The translations under genes were made by a program, and so were the position numbers. A DNA stretch of 64,000 bases. Source: Roseateles toxinivorans (GTDB lineage: Bacteria > Pseudomonadota > Gammaproteobacteria > Burkholderiales > Burkholderiaceae_C). Location of the stretch: NCBI RefSeq assembly GCF_004362525.1, contig NZ_SNXS01000005.1, positions 62,001 to 126,000 on the forward strand, written 5' to 3'. Shown here in pieces: positions 16,760-25,656 of this stretch; within the stretch, counting starts at the first letter, position 1, and each line of letters begins with the position of its first letter. The notes under the pieces are model-generated. The model searched no databases and had not been told where the DNA came from. It saw only the letters and a list, made by a program, of their open reading frames with translations.

Positions 16760-17968
16760 ATGAACGCCCCTGAGAAGCCTGCCGTACCGACCGAACCGCA
16801 TGTGATGCACACCTATGGCCGCCTGCCCATCGCCTTGAGCCATGGCAAGGGTTGCTGGGTCTGGGACACTGCGGGTCGACGATACCTGGACGGGCTGGGC
16901 GGCATCGCGGTGAACACGCTGGGCCATGGCCACCCGAAGCTGGTGCCTGCCCTGCAGGACCAGATCGCCAAGCTGATCCACTGCTCCAACTACTACTTCG
17001 TGCCGCTGCGCGAGGAGTTGGCGGCGATGCTGGCCGAGTTCTCGGGCATGGACACGGTGTTCTATTGCAATTCCGGCCTGGAGGCCAACGAGGGCGCGCT
17101 GAAGATCGCGCGCAAATACGGCCATGACCGCGGCAACCACAACCCCGAGGTGATCGTGTTCGAGGGTGCCTTCCATGGCCGCTCGATCGCCACCCTGTCG
17201 GCCACGGCCAATCCGCGCATACAGGCCGGCTTCGGCCCGCTGGTCGAGGGTTTTGTGCGGGTGCCGCTGAACGACATCGCCGCCGTCGAGGCCGCCTTGA
17301 AGGCACACCCGAACGTGACCGCCGTGTTCCTGGAGACGATTCAGGGCGAAGGCGGCATCAACCCGGCGACGATACAGTTCCTGAAGGATCTGCGTCGTGT
17401 TTGCGATGCCCACGACATCCTCTTGATGCTCGACGAGGTGCAATGCGGCATCGGCCGCACCGGCAAGTGGTTCGCCCACCAATGGGCCGACATCGTGCCG
17501 GACGTGATGCCGCTGGCCAAGGGCCTGGGTTCGGGCGTGCCTATCGGCGCCGTGGTCTGCGGCCCCAAGGCCTCGACCGTGCTGCGCCCCGGCGACCATG
17601 GCACGACCTTTGGCGGCAACCCGCTGGCGATGCGTGCCGGCGTCGAGACGCTGAAGATCATGGTCGAGGATGGGTTGATGGCCAATGCCGCCACCGTCGG
17701 CGCGGCGCTGACCGATGGTCTGCGGCGTGAGTTGGCAGGTGTGGGTGGCGTGACCGAGATCCGCGGCCAGGGCCTGATGATTGGCATCGAGCTGGACCGC
17801 CCCTGCGGCGTGCTGCTGGGCCAGGCCGCCGATGCGGGCTTGCTGATCAGCGTCACCGCCGACAAGGTCATCCGCCTGGTGCCGCCGCTGATATTGAGCG
17901 AGGACGAGGCGGCCCAGATCGTCGCCATCCTGTGCCCCCTGATCAAGGCCTTTCTGGCCAAGAGTTGA
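16760..17968 (+). CDS. argD: acetylornithine aminotransferase
   Basis: This 402-residue class III PLP aminotransferase of arginine synthesis converts N-acetylglutamate semialdehyde to N-acetylornithine. It has YLDGLGGIAVNTLGHGHPKL, the CNSGLEANEGALKIAR phosphate loop, FEGAFHGRSIATLSATA, LDEVQCGIGRTGKWFA, and the PLP lysine in PLAKGLGSGVPIGA. ATG 16760 follows GGAGG by 4 nt, and the frame also has a TTG one codon earlier. It lies 5 nt before argF, so the two form an operon. Confidence 0.96.
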   Translation: MNAPEKPAVPTEPHVMHTYGRLPIALSHGKGCWVWDTAGRRYLDGLGGIAVNTLGHGHPKLVPALQDQIAKLIHCSNYYFVPLREELAAMLAEFSGMDTVFYCNSGLEANEGALKIARKYGHDRGNHNPEVIVFEGAFHGRSIATLSATANPRIQAGFGPLVEGFVRVPLNDIAAVEAALKAHPNVTAVFLETIQGEGGINPATIQFLKDLRRVCDAHDILLMLDEVQCGIGRTGKWFAHQWADIVPDVMPLAKGLGSGVPIGAVVCGPKASTVLRPGDHGTTFGGNPLAMRAGVETLKIMVEDGLMANAATVGAALTDGLRRELAGVGGVTEIRGQGLMIGIELDRPCGVLLGQAADAGLLISVTADKVIRLVPPLILSEDEAAQIVAILCPLIKAFLAKS

Positions 17969-17973
17969 GCCAC

Positions 17974-18936
17974 ATGAAACCGGGTATGAGTCTGATGCGT
18001 CACTATCTCCAGTTCAAGGATTTCCGCGCCGAGGAATACGCCTACTTGTTCGAACGAGTGGCCACCATCAAGCGACGATTCAAGAACTACGAGAAGTACC
18101 AGCCGCTGGTCGACCGTACCCTGGCCATGATCTTCGAGAAGGCCAGCACGCGCACGCGCGTCAGCTTCGAGGCCGGCATGTACCAGATGGGCGGCTCGGT
18201 GGTGCACCTGACCACCGGCGACAGCCAGCTGGGCCGTGCCGAGCCGCTGGAAGACAGCGCACGAGTGATCAGCCGCATGGTCGATCTGGTGATGATCCGC
18301 ACCTTCGAGCAGACCAAGATCGAGCGCTTCGCGGCGCATTCGCGGGTGCCGGTCATCAACGGCTTGACCAACGAGTACCACCCCTGCCAGATCCTGGCCG
18401 ACATCTACACCTATATAGAGCAGCGAGGCACCAGCGCGCGAGGTGTGATCGACCCGGACTGCTTGAAGGGCAAGGTCGTGGCCTGGGTCGGTGACGGCAA
18501 CAATATGGCCAACACCTGGCTGCAGGCGGCCGAGATCCTGGGCTTCACCGTCCATGTCAGCACGCCCAGCGGCTACGAGGTGGACGCCAAGGTCGCAGGC
18601 ATCAACAACAGGGATTGCTACAAGGTCTTCAAGGACCCGATGGAGGCCTGCCGCGGCGCCGACTTGGTGACCACCGACGTCTGGACCAGCATGGGCTACG
18701 AGGCGGAGAACGAAACCCGCCGCAAGGCCTTCGCCGACTGGTGCGTGGATGCCGAAATGATGGCTCTGGCTCGCCCCGACGCACTGTTCATGCACTGCCT
18801 GCCGGCGCACCGTGGCGAGGAAGTCAGCGCCGACGTGATCGACGGGCCTCAGTCGGTGGTCTGGGACGAGGCCGAGAACAGAATGCACGTGCAGAAGGCA
18901 CTGATGGAGTACCTGTTGCTCGGGCGTATCGGCTGA
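17974..18936 (+). CDS. argF: ornithine carbamoyltransferase
   Basis: This 320-residue enzyme joins carbamoyl phosphate and ornithine to citrulline. It shows the carbamoyl-phosphate motif STRTR in EKASTRTRVSFEAGM, the HPCQ motif in TNEYHPCQILADI, and the ornithine/catalytic loop HCLPAHRGEE. ATG 17974 (MKPGMSLMRHYLQFKD) is 5 nt after the argD stop. The frame itself opens 42 nt earlier inside argD. The gene ends 6 nt from a convergent gene with no clear terminator between them. Confidence 0.97.
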   Translation: MKPGMSLMRHYLQFKDFRAEEYAYLFERVATIKRRFKNYEKYQPLVDRTLAMIFEKASTRTRVSFEAGMYQMGGSVVHLTTGDSQLGRAEPLEDSARVISRMVDLVMIRTFEQTKIERFAAHSRVPVINGLTNEYHPCQILADIYTYIEQRGTSARGVIDPDCLKGKVVAWVGDGNNMANTWLQAAEILGFTVHVSTPSGYEVDAKVAGINNRDCYKVFKDPMEACRGADLVTTDVWTSMGYEAENETRRKAFADWCVDAEMMALARPDALFMHCLPAHRGEEVSADVIDGPQSVVWDEAENRMHVQKALMEYLLLGRIG

Positions 18937-18942
18937 TGACCG

Positions 18943-19752
18943 CTAGCGCGGCCTGATGCTGTCCTTCAGGCTGCCCGGCGGGTAGTAGCGCAGAAAGGCC
19001 TTCCACACCGCGCCGGATTTGGTCGCGCCTTCCAGCAGCTCACGCAGGGCGGCGCGGTCCTCGGCGCCGACCGCCGTCTTCGAGATATAGGCGCCACTGT
19101 CGCCCCAGGGCAGCTCGGGCAGCGGCTCGTAGCGCAGCTTGTCGGCCAGATGCTCGACGCGGGCGTCGCCCACCATCGATCCAAGCAGGATGGACGGCGC
19201 CATCACCGTCACATCGGCCATGCCGGCCGCCAGCTTGCGGGCAATCGAATTGGCGTCCACGTCGAAGGTCAGACGGCCCTGCTTGCCCAGCTCCCTGATC
19301 ATCTCCTGGTAGGCATCGCCGTAGTCGAAGCCGCGCACCAGGGCCACACGCAGCTCGCGGCGCTCCAGCAGCTCCTGGATGCTGCGAAGGGCCGGCCGGT
19401 CCGAACCCACGGAGATCAAGGTCGCGCGGCTGTAGATCATCGGCACGAAGATGCCATGCTCATCGCGTCGCGGGGTCTTGCTGGCCGGGATCAGGAGGTC
19501 GGCCTTGCCGGACTCGAACATCACCTCCAGACGCGCTCTCGGCACCACGGTGAACGTGAAGGTGCACGCTTCCTTGGCTGAGACACTGCGCAAGATGTCG
19601 GGATAGACGCCCCCCACACCATCGGCGCCCACGGTGACACTCAGACCGGTGGTTGCCACCGGCACCAGGATGGCGCGAGAGCACTGGGCATGGCTGCTCG
19701 GCGATGCCATCAGCGCAAGCAGGCCCAGCCACAGATTGACCTTGGTGTGCAC
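18943..19752 (-). CDS. periplasmic solute-binding protein (SBP family 3-like)
   Basis: The 269-residue protein begins with a signal peptide (LWLGLLALMASPSSHAQ). It has the layout of family 3 binding proteins: GGVYPDILRSVSAKEACTFTFTVVPRARLEVMFESGKADLLIPAS, followed by a hinge and second lobe. The start is GTG at 19752 with AGGGGA six bases upstream. No ABC permease or ATPase is adjacent, so it may serve a remote transporter or a sensor. The ligand is unknown; amino acids are the family norm. Confidence 0.78.
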   Translation of the reverse strand: MHTKVNLWLGLLALMASPSSHAQCSRAILVPVATTGLSVTVGADGVGGVYPDILRSVSAKEACTFTFTVVPRARLEVMFESGKADLLIPASKTPRRDEHGIFVPMIYSRATLISVGSDRPALRSIQELLERRELRVALVRGFDYGDAYQEMIRELGKQGRLTFDVDANSIARKLAAGMADVTVMAPSILLGSMVGDARVEHLADKLRYEPLPELPWGDSGAYISKTAVGAEDRAALRELLEGATKSGAVWKAFLRYYPPGSLKDSIRPR

Positions 19753-19916
19753 CCGAGTTCCCCTCTCGTTGATTCAATCATTTTTGCCGATTTTGGATCG
19801 ATACACCACGGAATATTGGCGCTGACCGCACAACACCGGACCTGGGCATCATCTGATACCGCCGCGGGCCCTATGCTCAGCCTGCTGTCAGCCGCAAAGG
19901 CCATGCTGCACCTTCC

Positions 19917-20660
19917 ATGAAACAAGCTCTCATCACCGATATGCATGCCAATCGCGAGGCCTTCGAGGCCGTGCTGGAGCATGCCGGCGCCCAAGGCGCC
20001 ACTCAATACGCCTTTCTGGGTGACTATGTCGGCTATGGCGCCGACCCCGGCTGGGTGATCGACCGTGTACGCGAATTCGTTGCCCAGGGTGCCATGGCGG
20101 TGATGGGCAACCATGACGCCGCCGTGGTGCAGGGCGCGGGTTCGGGCATGCGCGAGGACGCCCGCGCCGCGGTCGAGTGGACGCGCTCCCAGCTCAAGCC
20201 CGAGCAACTCGACTTCCTGGCCAAGCTGCCCATGCACCAGCAGCGCGACGACCGGCTCTATGTCCATGCCAATGCCTTCGACCCCGGTGGCTGGGAGTAC
20301 GTCCTGGGCCGCAGCGAGGCGGTGCGCAGCCTACACGCCACGCGTCAGCGCCTGACCTTCTGCGGCCATATGCATGAGCCGATGCTGTTCCATCTGTCGG
20401 GCACCGGCAAGGCCGGGGACTTCGCACCGGTGGCCGGCGTGCCGATCCCGCTGCTGAGCAACCGCCAATGGCTGGCCATTCCGGGCTCGGTGGGCCAGCC
20501 CCGCGACGGCAACCCGGCGGCGGCCTATGCCATGCTGGACCTGGCCAACGCCGAGCTGACCTTTCACCGCGTGCCCTACAACATCGAAGGGGCCGCCCAG
20601 CGCATACGCGAGGCCGGCCTGCCCGACCGGCTGGCCGCGCGACTGTTCGAAGGAGAGTGA
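19917..20660 (+). CDS. calcineurin-like metallophosphoesterase
   Basis: The 247-residue protein has the complete dimetal phosphoesterase set: ITDMHANREAF (DxH) at 8-10, GDYVGYGADP at about 40-49, GNHDA at about 66-70, and CGHMHEP near 150. It is cytoplasmic, with no signal peptide. It resembles YfcE/serine-threonine phosphatase-like enzymes. It lies 4 nt before the kinase-USP gene, which suggests paired work, perhaps removing phosphates placed by the kinase, but the substrate is not known. Confidence 0.88.
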   Translation: MKQALITDMHANREAFEAVLEHAGAQGATQYAFLGDYVGYGADPGWVIDRVREFVAQGAMAVMGNHDAAVVQGAGSGMREDARAAVEWTRSQLKPEQLDFLAKLPMHQQRDDRLYVHANAFDPGGWEYVLGRSEAVRSLHATRQRLTFCGHMHEPMLFHLSGTGKAGDFAPVAGVPIPLLSNRQWLAIPGSVGQPRDGNPAAAYAMLDLANAELTFHRVPYNIEGAAQRIREAGLPDRLAARLFEGE

Positions 20661-20664
20661 GCGC

Positions 20665-22134
20665 ATGGAACAAGCCGCCGGCCAAGCCACCGAACCAACG
20701 GTGCAGGACAAACATGGCCCGCTGGAGCCTGGCCAGGTCATCGACCAGTTCCGGTTGGAGGAACGCCTGCACCAGGGCGGCATGGCCAATCTGTGGCGGG
20801 TGACGAGGCTGGACGGCACCGAGCCCGAGCTGCCGTTGCTGATGAAGGTGCCGCGCATCAAGGGCGGCGAGGATCCAGCGACCATCGTCGGCTTCGAAGT
20901 CGAGCAGATGCTGATGCCGCGCCTGAGTGGCCCCCATGTGCCACGCTTCGTCGCCCGCGGCGACTGGACCCGCCAGGCCTATGTGGTGATGGAGCGCGTG
21001 CCCGGCGACTCGCTGCGGCCGCGCCTGGACCACGCACCGCTGCCGCTGGACGAGGTGGTGGACATCGGCATCAAGGTCGCCACGGCCCTGCACGACCTGC
21101 ACCGCCAGCATGTCGTGCATCTGGACGTGAAGCCCAGCAACATCATGTTCCGCGCCACGGGCGAGGCGGTGCTGGTGGACTTCGGCCTGTCGCGCCACGA
21201 CCACCTGCCCGATCTGCTGGAAGAGGAGTTCTCGCTGCCGATGGGCACCGGGCCCTATATGTCGCCCGAGCAGGTGCAGTTCGTGCGCAATGACCCGCGC
21301 AGCGACCTGTTCGCGCTGGGCGTGATGCTCTACCACCTGTCCACCGGCGAGCGGCCGTTTGGCCAGCCCAGCTCGGTGGCCGGCCTGCGCCGCCGGCTCT
21401 ATATCGAGCCGGTGCCGCCGCGGGCGCTGCGCCCCGAGCTGCCGCCCTGGTGGCAGGAGGTGGTGCTGCGCTGCCTCGAAGTCAAGCCCGAGCGCCGCTA
21501 CCAGAGTGCCGCCCAGCTGGCCCTTGATCTGCAGAACCCGGGCGAGATCAAGCTCACCGTGCGGGCGAGCAAGCTGCAGACGAGCGGGCTGATGAAACGT
21601 CTGCGCCGCTGGTTCGTCGCCCTGGGAGCCGAGCCGCCCACGCAGCAGAGCTGCACCGAACAGGTCGCACGCAGCCCCATCATCCTGGCCGCCGTCGATG
21701 TGCAGGGCGCCACGCCTGGCCTCCTGGCCAAGCTCAGCGAGACGGTGCGCCGCGTGCTGGAGATCGAACCCGGCGCGCGCCTGGCCTGCGTCAGCGTAAT
21801 GAAAACCGCGCGCATCGGCATGGACGAGCTGACCGATGAGCAGGGCCGCAGCCACCATGTCAAGCAGCTGGTGGCGCTGAAGCACTGGGTGCGGCCGGTG
21901 TCGCAGGCCTTGAAGCTGGAGGACGGCCGGCTGACCTTCCATGTGCTGGAGGCCCCCGACCCGGCCACCGCCTTGATCGAGTTCGCCGCCAAGATGGGTG
22001 TCGATCACATCATCATGGGCGCCCGCGACAACTCGGTGCTGCGCCGCTACCTGGGCAGTGTGTCGGCCCGGGTGGTGGCCGAATCCGACTGCTCGGTGAC
22101 CGTGGTGCGCGAGATGGGCAAGCGCGCCGGCTGA
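20665..22134 (+). CDS. Ser/Thr protein kinase fused to a universal-stress domain
   Basis: This is a 489-residue two-domain protein without membrane helices. Residues 25-300 form a Hanks-type kinase: glycine loop LHQGGMANLW, Lys61, catalytic HLDVKPSN with Asp154, Lys156 and Asn159, DFG at 172-174, and PYMSPEQV at 198-205. HLD in place of HRD means the arginine of the loop is missing (a non-RD kinase). Residues from about 333 to the end resemble UspA, with IIMGARDNSVLRRYLGS and CSVTVVREM. The glycine-rich ATP motif there is incomplete. It is probably in one operon with the phosphoesterase. Confidence 0.88.
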   Translation: MEQAAGQATEPTVQDKHGPLEPGQVIDQFRLEERLHQGGMANLWRVTRLDGTEPELPLLMKVPRIKGGEDPATIVGFEVEQMLMPRLSGPHVPRFVARGDWTRQAYVVMERVPGDSLRPRLDHAPLPLDEVVDIGIKVATALHDLHRQHVVHLDVKPSNIMFRATGEAVLVDFGLSRHDHLPDLLEEEFSLPMGTGPYMSPEQVQFVRNDPRSDLFALGVMLYHLSTGERPFGQPSSVAGLRRRLYIEPVPPRALRPELPPWWQEVVLRCLEVKPERRYQSAAQLALDLQNPGEIKLTVRASKLQTSGLMKRLRRWFVALGAEPPTQQSCTEQVARSPIILAAVDVQGATPGLLAKLSETVRRVLEIEPGARLACVSVMKTARIGMDELTDEQGRSHHVKQLVALKHWVRPVSQALKLEDGRLTFHVLEAPDPATALIEFAAKMGVDHIIMGARDNSVLRRYLGSVSARVVAESDCSVTVVREMGKRAG

Positions 22135-22157
22135 CAACAAGACTCGGGGAGAATCTC

Positions 22158-23663
22158 ATTTCGCGCATCCTGATCGCTGGCTTCCAGCACGAGACCAATA
22201 CCTTTGCCGACAGCCGCGCCGGCTGGGCCGAGTTCGAAAATGGCGGCGGTTTTCCGGCGCTGAGGCGGGGCCAGGACTTGCTGGGCCTGCAGGATATCGA
22301 CGTGCCGCTGGGCGGCTTTCTCGAAGCGATGCAGGGCCGGGGTCACCGCTATCTGCCGGTGATCTGGGCCGCGGCCTGCCCCAGCGGGCCGGTCACCCGT
22401 GAGGCCTTTGAGCTCATCGTTGACGCCATCGTCGAGGCCGCCCGCAGCGAGCAGCCCGACGCCGTCTATCTCGACCTGCATGGCGCCGCCGTGGCCGAGC
22501 ATGTGGATGACTGCGAGGGCGAGCTGCTGGTGCGGTTGCGCGCGGTGCTGCCGCCGCAGACGCCCCTTGTCGCCAGCCTCGATCTGCATGCCAATGTCAG
22601 CCCGCAGATGCTGGAACTGGCCGATGCGCTGGTCAGCTACCGCACCTACCCCCATGTGGACATGAGCGCCACCGGCGCCCGCGCCGCCGCCCTGCTGCAG
22701 GCCCGGCTGAGCGGCGAGCCACGGCTGGCCCTGGCCTGGCGGCAGACGCCCTTTCTGATCGCACTGAACGCACAGTGCACCGACCTGGCCCTGCCGGGGC
22801 AGATATACGGCCAGCTCGACGCGCTGGAGCAGGGCGGCGTGCAGCATCTGAGCTTTGCCACCGGCTTCCCGGCCGCCGATATCGCCTGCTGCGGCCCGGC
22901 CTTGTGGGGCTATGGCAGCGATGCGGCAGCCGTGCGCGCGGCCGTCGATAGGCTGGCCGATGCCGTCGAAGCGCAGGAGGCCGACTGGGACTTCGAGCTG
23001 CTCGGCGCCGCCGAGGCGGTGCACAGGGCCATGGCCCTCGCCGCCACCGCCCGGCGCCCGGTGGTGATTGCCGACACCCAGGACAACCCCGGCGCCGGAG
23101 GCCATTGCAACACCACCGGCATGCTGCGTGCGTTGCTAGACGCCGGCGCGCAGGGTGCGGCGCTGGGCCTGCTGCACGACCCTGCGGCCGCGGCGGCGGC
23201 CCATGCTGCCGGCATCGGCGCAGAGATCGAACTGACCCTGGGCGGTGAGCCCGGCATGGCGGGCAATGAGCCGCTGTACGGGCGCTTCACCGTGCAGGGC
23301 CTGGGCGATGGCCGCGTCACCCTCCCCGGCCGGATGATGAACGGCGTGCAGACGAATCTGGGGCCCTGCGCGCAATTGGCGATTGGCGGCGTGAAGATCG
23401 CCGTGTCCAGCGGCCGCATGCAGATGCTGGACCGGGCGCTGTACCGCCATGTCGGCATAGCCCCAGAGGCGATGAAGATACTGGTCAACAAGAGCTCGGT
23501 GCATTTCCGCGCGGACTTTGCCCCTATCGCCGAGCGGGTGCTGGTGGCTCAGGCGCCGGGCGCGATGCCGGCCGATCCGGCCACGCTGGCCTGGACGAAG
23601 CTGCCGGCGGGCAAACGCCTGCGCCCGGGCGGCCCGGCCTTCGTGCCGACAGGCGCGGGCTGA
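22158..23663 (+). CDS. M81 family metallopeptidase (MlrC-like), ATT start
   Basis: The MlrC family includes the microcystin-degrading peptidase. Family landmarks are AGFQHETNTF at the N-terminus, YLDLHGAAVAEHVDDCEGELL, ASLDLHANVSPQM, YRTYPHVDMSATGARAA and DTQDNPGAGG. The conserved N-terminus lies upstream of the first ATG/GTG/TTG start (TTG 22278). Reading back, the frame gives (start)-SRILIAGFQHETNTF from ATT at 22158, with GGGGAG six bases before it. The product is then 501 residues, normal for the family. It follows the kinase by 23 nt. The native substrate is unknown. Confidence 0.85.
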   Translation: MSRILIAGFQHETNTFADSRAGWAEFENGGGFPALRRGQDLLGLQDIDVPLGGFLEAMQGRGHRYLPVIWAAACPSGPVTREAFELIVDAIVEAARSEQPDAVYLDLHGAAVAEHVDDCEGELLVRLRAVLPPQTPLVASLDLHANVSPQMLELADALVSYRTYPHVDMSATGARAAALLQARLSGEPRLALAWRQTPFLIALNAQCTDLALPGQIYGQLDALEQGGVQHLSFATGFPAADIACCGPALWGYGSDAAAVRAAVDRLADAVEAQEADWDFELLGAAEAVHRAMALAATARRPVVIADTQDNPGAGGHCNTTGMLRALLDAGAQGAALGLLHDPAAAAAAHAAGIGAEIELTLGGEPGMAGNEPLYGRFTVQGLGDGRVTLPGRMMNGVQTNLGPCAQLAIGGVKIAVSSGRMQMLDRALYRHVGIAPEAMKILVNKSSVHFRADFAPIAERVLVAQAPGAMPADPATLAWTKLPAGKRLRPGGPAFVPTGAG

Positions 23664-23667
23664 ACGC

Positions 23668-24195
23668 TCACAACTCGAACTGCACCTGCACCACGCTGGT
23701 GTGGCCGGCTTGCACGACCAGCCGGCCACCGAGGCGGCGCGTCATCGCCAGCATCGCGTGGTTGCCCCACAGCACCTCGCCGAGCAGGCGCTTCAGGCCT
23801 TGCCGGCGCGCATGGGCCATCAGGCGACCCAGCAGCTCGTGCGCAAGGCCCTGTCCCTGCCAGTCATCGGCCACGACCAGGGCAAACTCGGCGTCGCTGC
23901 TGCTGCCCTGCCGCACATAGCGGGCATCTGCCACCAGTTGACGACCCTCGTCGCCGCCCCAGGCCGCCAGCGCCACATGGTCTTGCTGATCGATCTGGGT
24001 TAGCCGGCTCAGCAGGGTCGGGCTGAGTTCGCGCAGGCCGTACTGGAAGCGCATATAGCGCGCATGGGCGGACAGTCCGCGCACAAAGCGCTGCAGCGCG
24101 TCGGCGTCCTGCGGGCGCAGCGGGGCGATGTGCAGGCCCAGGCCGCGGCCCAGGGGTCTCGCGGCAGCCGGGCCGTGTTGCAGCAGCGCTTGCAT
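23668..24195 (-). CDS. GNAT N-acetyltransferase
   Basis: This 175-residue acetyltransferase has LRPQDADALQRFVRGLSAHARYMRFQYG near the N-terminus and the acetyl-CoA motif VVADDWQGQGLAHELLGRLM at about 108-127. The start is ATG 24195, sharing one base with the DUF2917 stop (TGATG), so the pair is coupled. It resembles the GNAT domain fused to acyl-CoA synthetases or protein acetylases in other bacteria, but it stands alone here. The substrate is unknown. It converges on the M81 gene with a 4-nt gap. Confidence 0.85.
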   Translation of the reverse strand: MQALLQHGPAAARPLGRGLGLHIAPLRPQDADALQRFVRGLSAHARYMRFQYGLRELSPTLLSRLTQIDQQDHVALAAWGGDEGRQLVADARYVRQGSSSDAEFALVVADDWQGQGLAHELLGRLMAHARRQGLKRLLGEVLWGNHAMLAMTRRLGGRLVVQAGHTSVVQVQFEL

Positions 24196-24545
24196 CACCG
24201 TGCTCCAGCCGAGGCCGCGGGCTGCAGCCAGTGGCGCAAGCCTTCGGTCAGCCGCGCCAGCAGCCCGGTGTCGCTGCCGGCGCGAACCACCTGGGCCTGG
24301 CCCGACGCGCCATCAATCTCCAGCTCCAGATTGCCGCCGGCGCGCAGCGGATAGACGACCACCGCCGCATCCGATTCGAGCACAAAGCTCTCGCCGGCCG
24401 ACAGCACGATGTCACGCGGGTCGGCGTCCACGGTGATCCAGGCCTCGCCGCTGCGCACGCTCAGCCGGGTGTGGCGGGCGTACTGCAGCCGCGCGACGTT
24501 GCCGGCGGACACAGGCAGATTGACCTTGCGGGTGGTGATGAACAT
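24195..24545 (-). CDS. DUF2917 domain protein
   Basis: This 116-residue protein of unknown function has the family's cupin-like beta pattern: LSVRSGEAWITVDADPRDIVLSAGESFVLESDAAVVVYPL. It has no signal peptide. ATG 24545 is preceded by AAGGAGCTGATC, which contains a Shine-Dalgarno. It is divergent from a LysR-type regulator, an arrangement often seen for this family, so the regulator probably controls it. Confidence 0.85.
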   Translation of the reverse strand: MFITTRKVNLPVSAGNVARLQYARHTRLSVRSGEAWITVDADPRDIVLSAGESFVLESDAAVVVYPLRAGGNLELEIDGASGQAQVVRAGSDTGLLARLTEGLRHWLQPAASAGAR

Positions 24546-24653
24546 GATCAGCTCCTTGATCGAGATGACAGACCGGGGGAATGGGTGCAATACTGATCTC
24601 GCACGACCGTGCGGACAAACGTTCATATCGAATCCAACGCATTCCTTCAGCGC

Positions 24654-25583
24654 ATGCAAAACCACGCCAAACGGCTGCCGCCCCTTGATCTGTTGGTCTC
24701 GTTCGAGGCGGCGGCGCGGCAGCTGTCCTTCACCCGGGCCGGTGCCGAACGCTTCATCACGCAGTCGGCGATGAGCCGGCAGATCGCGGCGCTGGAAGAG
24801 GAGCTGGGCGTGCCGCTGTTCCGCCGCCGCCACCGCGCGCTGGAGTTGACGCCCGAGGGCCAGCAGTTGCAGGCCCTGTGCACCGAGATGCTGGTGCAGT
24901 TGCGTGCCGGGATAGGGCAGATCCGCGCGCCCGCAAGGCGCGCGGAACTGGCCCTGACGACCACGCCGGGCCTGGCCTCGCTGTGGCTGATCCCGCGGCT
25001 GGCGCTGTTCACCAAGGCCCATCCGGGCATCGATGTGCGGCTGGACGCCAGCCTGGATCTGCACGCGCTGGGCGACGAGGGCTTCGATCTGGCCATACGT
25101 TATGGCCGGGTCGGCCAGACCGAGGGTCAGCAACTGTTCGGCGAGGTCATGCTGCCGGTGTGCAGCCCCAAACTGCTGCGCTCGGGCCCGCCGCTGCGCA
25201 CCGCTGCCGATCTGCGCGAGCACACCCTGCTGCAGATGCAGCTGAACAGCCGCCGATCCGCCATGCCGCTGGAGTGGGAGCTTTGGCTGCAATCCCAGGG
25301 CCAGGCCGGGCTGCAGCCGGCCGCCACGCTCAGCTTCAACGGCTATGGGGAGACCATCACCGCCGCCCTGGCCGGCCAGGGCGTGGCCCTGGGCAGGCGG
25401 CCACTGGTCGACGCCCTGCTCCACAGCCGCAAGTTGGTCGCCCCCTTTGCCGATGACGGCCTGGCCTCGGCGCGGGCCTTCCATCTGATGGTGGCACCCG
25501 AGGCTGCCGCCCGCCCCGGCGTGCAGGCCCTGGCCCAGTGGCTGCTGGCCCAGGCGGCGCTGACGGCCGCCGCTTCGGGTTGA
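24654..25583 (+). CDS. LysR-type transcriptional regulator, GcvA-like
   Basis: This 309-residue regulator has an N-terminal winged helix-turn-helix (LDLLVSFEAAARQLSFTRAGAERFITQSAMSRQIAALEEELG at about 11-55) and a periplasmic-binding-like effector domain. The full frame opens at GTG 24609; ATG 24654 fits the usual LysR length better, but neither has a strong Shine-Dalgarno. It is divergent from DUF2917, and a 5-bp dyad CGCAC-GACC-GTGCG (24600-24613) lies in the gap as a possible site. The effector is unknown. Confidence 0.9.
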   Translation: MQNHAKRLPPLDLLVSFEAAARQLSFTRAGAERFITQSAMSRQIAALEEELGVPLFRRRHRALELTPEGQQLQALCTEMLVQLRAGIGQIRAPARRAELALTTTPGLASLWLIPRLALFTKAHPGIDVRLDASLDLHALGDEGFDLAIRYGRVGQTEGQQLFGEVMLPVCSPKLLRSGPPLRTAADLREHTLLQMQLNSRRSAMPLEWELWLQSQGQAGLQPAATLSFNGYGETITAALAGQGVALGRRPLVDALLHSRKLVAPFADDGLASARAFHLMVAPEAAARPGVQALAQWLLAQAALTAAASG

Positions 25584-25656
25584 TCAGGACGTAAGGAGCC
25601 GCGCAGACTGCGTACACTCCGCGCATCTTTGTCGTACTACCTTCGGGATCTGACCC

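Noticed and set aside
20194-22140. A 648-codon minus-strand frame opposite the phosphoesterase and kinase genes
   Set aside because: It has no domain signals, and the plus strand carries complete kinase and phosphoesterase motifs.
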